NCBI GenBank assembly: GCA_037974965.1
Contig: JBBPFI010000008.1
Coordinates: 1,640,085 to 1,704,084 of the forward strand
DNA: 64,000 bases
From: Dacryopinax spathularia
Taxonomy: Eukaryota > Basidiomycota > Dacrymycetes > Dacrymycetales > Dacrymycetaceae
Direction of reading: 5' to 3'
Every line of letters begins with the position of its first letter. Position 1 is the stretch's first letter. The notes under the pieces are model-generated. The model searched no databases and was not told the DNA's origin. It worked only from the letters and a program-made list of their open reading frames with translations. The translations under genes were made by a program, and so were the position numbers. Positions 57,241-64,000 of this stretch are shown here, piece by piece.

Positions 57241-57549
57241 TGGTGCGATCCATGAGTATGATCAAGCATGACTGATGATTCTAGCTGGCTAAGTCTTACT
57301 TTAGGTAAAGCTTTATTCTACCCAAAACTGAGTCCTTGGGGACCAGGTATGCTTGTAGCCTGGCCTGGCAGCAATGACCTAAGCCATGATATGCAGGCAA
57401 AGCCGCCATGCCATATCATATTGCTCAGGAAGTCCACCTCGATATTGCTGGAGAAACAATCACCTTCCGAAATCTATAGGTATATTACAGTGGGTTCGGG
57501 TTGGGTTTGCATACATGTATGGGTTTATACAGTGGCTTCCAGCATCTTA
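57241..57549. other. Intergenic region
   Basis: About 310 bases between the pseudogene and the minisatellite; nothing supported. Confidence 0.5.
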
Positions 57550-57739
57550 GTGGTGTCGTTCTGGCGCGAACGGCCCCACCAAGGGGTGGTGGTGTCGTTC
57601 TGGCGCGAACGGCCCCACCAAGGGATGGTGGTGTCGTTCTGGCGCGAACGGCCCCACCAAGGGGTGGTGGTGTCGTTCTGGCGCGAACGGCCCCACCAAG
57701 GGGTGGTGGTGGCGTTCTGGCGCGAACGGCCCCACCAAG
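57550..57739. repeat. 39-bp minisatellite, five copies
   Basis: Five nearly identical 39-base units. Each holds a 30-nt near-palindrome (GTGGTGTCGTTCTGG then CGCGAACGGCCCCAC) plus a nine-base spacer. Thirty-nine is divisible by three, so the plus strand codes a 13-residue repeat (SFWRERPHQGVVV), which I regard as accidental. The palindrome is the same one found at the 5' ends of four introns in the two genes to the right. Confidence 0.95.
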
Positions 57740-57996
57740 TAAACCAGGGCAATTGCACTGGCAATCATGCTATCAGCCGACACATCAACTGGTGACTCTC
57801 GCTTCAGAACTGCCCCACTTGGTACACTTGAAGCTCATGGTAACCTTTTTATCTGCAGGTATCTATATGGTTTCAGCACGTCTTCTGAAGGTATCCTGCT
57901 ACATTGGTTGAACATGTGCTATGCTGACTGTTGAAGCAGCAGTATGAAGTACACCATGTTGAAGGTAGTACTTCGACAAGAAACCGTTAATCTAAT

Positions 57997-60900
57997 TCAC
58001 CACGCCGAGTTTGCAGTTGACCCAAATCCCCTGCGTCGCTTCTCAGCTGCAATCCTTGATAAGAGCTCTGCCTCGGATTGTTTGCGTTTTGATGAGCCTG
58101 AAGGAACTGCTGTGGCTTCACGAGTATCTGCCAAAGTGACAGCAGTGGCTGAAAACGAGCTTGGAGGCGGTCGAAGTAAGTTTTGTGCCTGGTACCATTG
58201 CATTTCCTTTGTTCCCAGTAGCTCTTCCAATACCCTTGCATAGTCCGCAGCAGACCAAAGACGCTGCAGCATCAACCAATCCTCTACTAGATCATCACGG
58301 GACTTGAATCGGTAGTTCCCTGCCTCAGGACAGCCACCTGAGAGCAAGCGAGTGTCGGTGCCAATCACTTGATAAAGACCAAGGTTGCAGAAAAGAGGTA
58401 AGCTAAGGCCTTTGTTTGCTGTAATGAAAGGTGTCAGTGGACATATATCATTGCTATAAACAATTGTACTCACAATGAACCTTTTCTTTGAAGTGATCCA
58501 AGGGCACCTTGGTTTTCTTGAGAATCAGATGCTCCATGTTGTGATGCCAATAAACACAATAGAGCAAAAAAATTGAAATGATAGGACCAATTTTCGTTTG
58601 ACCTTTGCGACGCTTTTGTTTGGCTGCACTTTCCATGTCATCTTTGACGACCAACCGGTTTTGTTCGATGCGGACCTGAAAGGGTGTCGTGCAGTCGGCC
58701 TTTGCAGCGGGAGTTGGTTTTTCATAGTGATAGTTAGGATGAATGCGTGCCAAAAGGGTTGCAAGAAAGATGAACAATTGATGCACCGGGTCTTCCAAAT
58801 TGTCTTCAAGCACTTTGCGAATCAATGTGAATGCCTTCGCATAATCCATGCCTTGCGCTTGAACCCCTTTGCCGCTACACAGATTGCTGATTCCTTCACG
58901 TATCTCTTCTGACAATCGTGTACGGTGAAGTGCAATTGAATAGAAGTTGAGATTCATCGGGTCTTGTGCAAACCATTCTTCACCCGATTCCATGTTAAGG
59001 CGCTGTTGACGTTCAGCATGTGCTTCAAGTGCTTCTTCTGGATCCTCTGGTTCTGAATCTTCTTCATCTTCTTTGACAGTCGCTTTCCTTGGACCAGGCT
59101 CAGACTGGTAGGTTACGCGCACCCAGTGTCTTGGGTTTGGGTATGCCCCGCTGATTGCCCATGGTAGAAGATCAACATGCTCATCAGCAAAAGCACGTTC
59201 GAGACCTTTGTGGATCCATGTGCTGAAGTCCCCACTGAGTGCAGTGGCATGTTGTGGTTCCAACATTGTAATTGCAGCACGCAATGTTCGCACTGCCGGA
59301 CTATGCGGTGATGTGACCGGTACCCCAGGAGGATCCAGTTCTTTTGCTTGACGCCACAGGTTGCCAGTTATGGTGCTGATTGCAATCGTTTTTGATGCTT
59401 CTGACCATGGGAAACTGGGCTGTGCGGGTGTTCCAGTGCCCAATGCAAGTAGGATAGCACGATGACCTTGCTTGCGGTCCCAGCCACCTGGTTCTTCACT
59501 CCACCGTTTCAATGCTTGCAGTTGCCGTTCAAACATGGCTGCCCTTGCCAGTGCTTCATCTGGTGTCAGATCACGCTGACCTTCTGCAGCTCGTTTCAGC
59601 CGCCGAAGTTGCGCTGAACCCCGGGCCAAGATGTGAGGCTTGATTTCAGCCAGTAACCCCTGAATAACCTGTTTGCAGGCTACATTGCGGCGGTTGAGAG
59701 GGGTATCTTTGGTTGTGTTGTAGAGCCGATCCATTACAAGCTGCAATGTTGCCCTCTGCACATACTCCTGCTGGAGTGTCAGTCATTGACAATTCCATAT
59801 TCCATCCACACTCACTTCAGCAGTAGTGACACCCCAATTCTTCAGAGCTGCCCAATATCCAAGAAGTGGGAAACCGGAGCCATCACGACGTTGTGGCCAC
59901 ATATTGGCAGCAATCGACATGCGGCTATGGACCTTATCGCAAGGCCAGAACTCTTCAGTGGTTGTTGGGAAGCCGGTGAGGCGAAACTGCTCTCGCATGC
60001 CGGATGCAAGGTACACTTGACCATCCATCACGATTTGGTTCCCAGACTGCGCAAGGATGATGTTACGTTCACAAATGGAAATGGCTTCCACCACAGTCCA
60101 GCGTGGAGGATGAATACCATGATTACTTTGTTCCAGGAGATCACTCCACAGCCGCTCAAGTGTAACGTTCCATATGTAAGCCGATGAGAGCATCAATTTT
60201 GGCCATATCTTTCAAGCCACCATCAGCAATAGCAGGTAGGCAAAGCAGACACACATACTCCATACCGGAATGGCAATAAACCATCCCTAAAAGCACCTGC
60301 TTGTTTGAAATAAGCCAGGGCGATTGTGCTCAATACCCCAACAATGCCTCTGTGAATGTGTCAGTATAGGGCCGTGACACGCAGTATAAACACAGTGCTC
60401 ACTTGATGTTTCGCTTGGCTTGAGGGAAAAGATGCGGGAACATGACATACTCTGACTCCGATCGGACGCCTATCAAGGTGTCTCCATTCAACAATCGCTC
60501 TGCGACACGCCAATACGGTGTTTTGCGGTTAATTCGGTTCATGAGCTGCCGTGCAGCCAGGCCTTTGGCACCATTTTGGCCAAAGCCCACAGCAGCTGCG
60601 GTGGTGCGGCCCAGCCGTAGATCATTCCGGTTCTGTGCGGTTGCTCGAAGCTTGATCTTGGGACAAGCATAGATCTGATAGCTGGCTGCACGAACCGGTA
60701 CTGGACTGTTACCAGCCTCTTCCCCTAGCACTTTGCTATTGATGACCTCCAAGTCGGTAGCCAAAAAGTTTGGCAGTGTATCTGACTGAATGTTGCAAGC
60801 TGTTTTTGTAAATGCAAGTGGAAACATCTTGACTTTGCGCGGGAGGCCATTTCGCTGCTTGAATTGCTTCATAAACCGTTGGCTGTCTGCTACAATCCCA

Positions 60901-62333
60901 ATGGGACGTCCTTCACTATCGGTGGCCCTGTTTGAGGAATCAGAACAGGGGTTCACTGGTGCGGCTCGGACCAGAACGGCCCCACTTACTCCTGAACCAC
61001 TGCAAGGGCAACAGTGAACCGTCCAATCTTCTCCATACTGTACTTTGATTCCCATAATACTTGCATTTTCTCCCAAGATTCACGAGTGAGCTCAACCTCA
61101 ACGTTTTGGCCATATTTCAGGATGACGAGAAATGGCTCAAAATCTCCAAAATAGTTGTCAGAATCACGCCATGGTGCACGTCTGGCCCAGCTCTGATAGC
61201 GTGCGATCCAAGTTTCATTCAGCAACCGTAGCTGATGGAGATCAAGGTGCACTTCTCCCAATTCCCTGCCTTTAGGTTAGCACAGCTCTCTGATGTCACT
61301 AATCGAACCCACAGATATGATGATACACTCTCATCCATGAAGGCAAACTCATCTTCGCAGAAAATCGAGTGTTGTTGCATGGTGCTGAGAGCATGACATA
61401 GGAATGTGCGAAACTGCTTCATCCGTCGCTCGAAGACAGAAGAGGTTGGCACACCCGGGCGTCTTCTCATTGCTTCATCCTTATGCCGGAAAGCAAAGCC
61501 ACAGAGGCGATTTTGGCATATTCCAACATGAAAGTAATGCCCCATCCATGGAAACCCAATCAATGCATGCTTGTCTCGCAATTTGCGCTTGTAGTCCTTG
61601 GGGTGAATGGTGAGCCAAACATCATCTGATACTGTTCCATCGGGTGGTAGCGCTGCATCCCAGTTTGGCATTGCTGAGATAGCACCAATGCAGTCCAGGA
61701 AAAGCCGTGGTTTCTGCCATTTGATGTTGGCTGCCCATTCCAATGGACGATAGACGGCTGGCTTGGTCTCGTCCAGGAGGTTGATTTCAACTTGCTGGTT
61801 GCGTAGCCATTCACAGTCTGTAGAATGCTGATCGAACTGTTCGTTGAACCATGCCGCAGAAAGGGAGAGAGCATTGTCTTGCATTGTGCGGGAGCCATCA
61901 CCGTCATCTTGAAAAAAGGTTGCATCGGCTTGCGTGGGAGCATCCTCATCATCAACCAAGCGGGGATCGACTTCATCATACTCAGGTGTTGTGTCTCCAA
62001 CTCCAGCTTGATCTTGTGAGGTACTTATCACAGCGCCGTGTAACAAGTCCTCCTCAGCATCTGAGTTGTACTGCAGGTCATCAGGAAACAACTCTGCATC
62101 CTCTTCAGGTTCGCCGTCTAGATCACTATGATCCTCTTCAAAGTCATTGTTCCAACCATTGATGCTGGACATTCTGCCATCGATATCTTGCAATCAGTGG
62201 TGCTGTTCTAGCCAGAGCGGTCCCACTTACCTGGATACACCCCACTGCTTAAGTAAGCAGTTGCGAACAATGGTGCAGTTCCGAACACTGGTGATGATGG
62301 TGGAACAGGAACAAGTTGCACTTGGGCACCCAT
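57997..62333 (-). CDS. Large unknown subtelomeric protein, eight exons, 1,325 residues
   Basis: Exons 62333-62231, 62186-61313, 61265-60990, 60927-60403, 60349-60259, 60208-59816, 59767-58474 and 58418-57997 join with every phase consistent (3,978 nt, 1,326 codons). The start, MGAQVQLVPVPPSS, follows three regularly spaced E-boxes. Residues about 40-130 are acidic. The middle contains conserved-looking globular stretches (HALIGFPWMGHYFHVGICQN, FRTFLCHALSTMQQHSIF, WPKLMLSSAYIWNVTLERLW). An acidic insert (EDEEDSEPEDPEEAL) lies near residue 990, a hydrophobic segment near 1155 and a basic, probably nuclear-targeting tail (KRKQ...EKRRR) at the end. No known helicase, nuclease, transposase or polymerase motif is visible. 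Introns 1 and 3 carry the 30-nt palindrome. Probably a telomere-linked gene family. Confidence 0.8.
60928..60989 (-). repeat. Palindrome-bearing intron (62 nt)
   Basis: Intron 3 of the large subtelomeric gene: GTAA, then GTGGGGCCGTTCTGG/TCCGAGCCGCACCAG (60956-60985), then a TTCTGATTCCTCAAACAG end. The right arm is the most diverged of the four. Confidence 0.8.
62187..62230 (-). repeat. Palindrome-bearing intron (44 nt)
   Basis: Intron 1 of the large subtelomeric gene: GTAA, then GTGGGACCGCTCTGG/CTAGAACAGCACCAC (62197-62226), then a very short CTGATTGCAAG end. Confidence 0.8.
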
Positions 62334-62582
62334 CACTCGAATTGCATGGACTTACGCTCTTAGGTCACATGACAATCACGTGAGGATCACGTGATCTTTG
62401 AAGAGGCTTCACAAACAGTACACACTGCTTTGGCGGGCCGAAACCACATTTTTATTTTTTCAGGCATAAGTTGTGCTCTTAAGGAGCACAACGGCTAGCT
62501 ACAAAGAATACTCAATCATCACCATGTTGGTGAATACAAACTTGCAGGCAACAGGTGGAAGATATACAGAGAGAAAGTCTTT
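62334..62582 (-). promoter_or_regulatory. Promoter region with three E-boxes 11 bases apart
   Basis: CACATG at 62366-62371, CACGTG at 62377-62382 and CACGTG at 62388-62393 begin exactly 11 bases apart, about one turn of the helix, 33-60 bases upstream of the ATG at 62333. Each sits in a TCAC-TGA-like palindrome. Basic helix-loop-helix factors bind such sites. The spacing suggests binding on one face of the DNA. Confidence 0.5.
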
Positions 62583-63866
62583 CTAAACAATCATATCATC
62601 GTACGGCAACATCTCAGAAGCCTGGGTGTCGGGAATTTCCTGTGTCGAGCGTACTGTTGAAGCCTCGTCATCGATGAAAGGATTGCGCTTGCGCTTTGAA
62701 CCTGCTGTCATCAGCATTAGTGGGGGCGTTCTGGCCAGAACGACACCACTTACCAGGTGTACCACGTCCATCTTGACTGTCATCCTCATTGGATGAGCTC
62801 ACTGCCTCAGACTCAGATTCTGGCCCGCCATCCTCCTCAACATTCTCAGTGCTCTTGATGATCTTCTTGGCACGTTTGCCCTTTGAGGTCTTCTGCTTGA
62901 TGGCCTTTACCACAACGCCACGTGTCAGGTCACTAAAACGCTGAGAGAAGTGCTTGCGGATGGTGTCGTCCACTTCAATACCTGGTGGAAGGTGATTCAA
63001 GGCGTACTCTTCCACATTTTCTGCCCAAGCCTTGTAAAGGGCCTCTGCCTCGCTTTCCTGCTTCTCCATATTGGCACGGCGAGTCTCGGCTCGGGCCTCT
63101 TGAGCGGATGCCTTCTTGTTCTCATACGTCTCGGGGACCTGGATTAACAGCATGTCGGGATATGTTGGGTCCTTGAGGTACTTGGTCCGGACCAGAGTAA
63201 GGTATTCGTGCCAGATCTTCACAGACACAATGTTGCGGAGGTACTTGTGTTGGAGGTGGGCCAGTTGCAGTCCTGGTGTGAAGAAACCAGTCTCCAACTC
63301 ACGCTTGCCTTTAGCACCCTGCCATTTGGTTGTCATCGCAAACCAGCGGAAAATAGCCATGAGCTTGTCCGGGTTGGTTGGACGGGGCTCTACCATGCGC
63401 CAGACGCGTTGACTTGATAGGGCACGCCCGAGCTCGAGAACTTGCTTTTGCCAAGCTTCCTGCTCCTTGGCATTGAAGGTGTCACTGTACTGAACCAGCT
63501 TGAGGCTAGTGGTGGTCATGTCGCTAGCCACTCCTGCATTCGTCAAGACAGAGTGCAACGTTTTGGCAAGCTTCTCCATGTCACTGAGCTCGTCATCGAG
63601 GTTGATGTCGGCCAAGAGCGCCTCAACATGCTCAATCCAGTGTAAATCAGCATCACGGTTGTGGCCTTGGGCCCTGAGGAGTGAGCCTGCCCATCCCGGC
63701 TGGCGTCCTTTCCCAGTCACACATCCTGAGCCAGGACCATGTGAACAAAGGAAGAAGTTGGCAAAGGATCCCAACTAGAGAGGAGAATTGGTGAGCACTG
63801 GTGCCGCTCTGGCTAGAACGCCCCCACCTGAATCAAGGTAGGCAAATATTCATCCCACCGGGCCAT
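62583..63866 (-). CDS. Telomere-abutting unknown protein, three exons, 393 residues
   Basis: Exons 63866-63828, 63774-62754 and 62704-62583 join in phase (394 codons). The first codons read MARWDEYLPTLIQ. The protein has a helical middle region (WHEYLTLVRTKYLKDPTYPD; AQEARAETRRANMEKQESEA) and ends in a lysine-rich segment, an acidic patch and KRKRNPF, so it is probably nuclear. No family recognised. The ATG is five bases from the telomere repeat, and the frame remains open into it for only a few codons, so either the gene is cut at its 5' end by telomere addition or the telomere is part of its promoter. Both introns carry the 30-nt palindrome. It reads in the same direction as the large gene 250 bases downstream. 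Confidence 0.75.
62705..62753 (-). repeat. Palindrome-bearing intron (49 nt)
   Basis: Intron 2 of the telomere-abutting gene. GTAA is followed by the palindrome GTGGTGTCGTTCTGG/CCAGAACGCCCCCAC (62720-62749; 13 of 15 positions pair), then CTAATGCTGATGACAG as branch and acceptor. Confidence 0.85.
63775..63827 (-). repeat. Palindrome-bearing intron (53 nt)
   Basis: Intron 1 of the telomere-abutting gene. Here the GT of the donor is the first two bases of the palindrome (GTGGGGGCGTTCTAG/CCAGAGCGGCACCAG, 63798-63827), followed by a pyrimidine-rich TCTCCTCTCTAG acceptor. Confidence 0.85.
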
Positions 63867-63870
63867 TTCG

Positions 63871-64000
63871 GGGTTAGGGTTAGGGTTAGGGTTAGGGTTA
63901 GGGTTAGGGTTAGGGTTAGGGTTAGGGTTAGGGTTAGGGTTAGGGTTAGGGTTAGGGTTAGGGTTAGGGTTAGGGTTAGGGTTAGGGTTAGGGTTAGGGT
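63871..64000. repeat. Telomere, TTAGGG repeats
   Basis: About 21 perfect tandem TTAGGG units reading outward to the end of the sequence, so this is the true right end of a chromosome. The G-rich strand is the plus strand, as expected for a right-hand end. Confidence 0.99.

Noticed and set aside
57268-57911. Repetitive 13-residue protein (SFWRERPHQG units)
   Set aside because: The frame exists only because the minisatellite period is 39; flanking residues are unlike any protein and there is no start context or intron.
1-64000. tRNA or rRNA genes
   Set aside because: I looked for A/B-box pairs and rRNA-like stretches and saw none I could support by eye; a tRNAscan/Rfam run would settle it.

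Overview
The window is the right-hand end of a fungal chromosome, very probably a basidiomycete of the Agaricomycotina. The last 130 bases are uninterrupted TTAGGG repeats. Genes are cut by many introns of about 45-65 nt with GT-AG ends and CTGAC/CTAAC-like branch sites. The repertoire (an alpha-amylase with 21 introns, F-box-like proteins, a CBM21 phosphatase-1 regulator) is basidiomycete in style. The species cannot be named from sequence alone. All exon models were built by reading splice sites and testing phase by hand; there is no transcript evidence.

Left, 1-26.2 kb, is an accessory island. It opens with 1.6 kb of about fifty GTAGCC motifs, more than thirty of them GTAGCCTGAC. A smaller set of the inverted motif (GTCAGGCTAC) lies at 19.37-19.72 kb. 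Between them sit at least six genes that I recognise only as an F-box-like protein and five proteins of unknown family, plus one poorly resolved gene. Just to the right are an intact PIF1-type helicase and a HECT-type ubiquitin ligase candidate on the same strand. The inverted arrays suggest a large, undescribed multi-gene mobile element, but no transposase is recognisable.

Middle, 27.5-56 kb, looks like ordinary chromosome. It holds an SDR/epimerase-like enzyme convergent with a FAD monooxygenase, an LrgA-LrgB-type membrane transporter, two tandem F-box-like paralogues, a long gene-poor stretch (about 39.9-45.3 kb), the CBM21 regulator, a small ACT-domain protein, a secreted GH13 alpha-amylase, a 147-residue unknown and a proline/serine-rich coiled-coil protein.

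Right, 56.6-64 kb, is subtelomere. It has a decayed copy of the FAD monooxygenase, a 39-bp minisatellite, a 1,325-residue unknown protein in eight exons, and a second unknown gene whose ATG lies five bases from the telomere repeat. Four introns of these two genes carry the same 30-nt near-palindrome at their 5' splice site, and the minisatellite is built from the same sequence. This looks like a family of mobile or copied introns (introner-like) in a telomere-linked gene pair, and is the observation I would check first.
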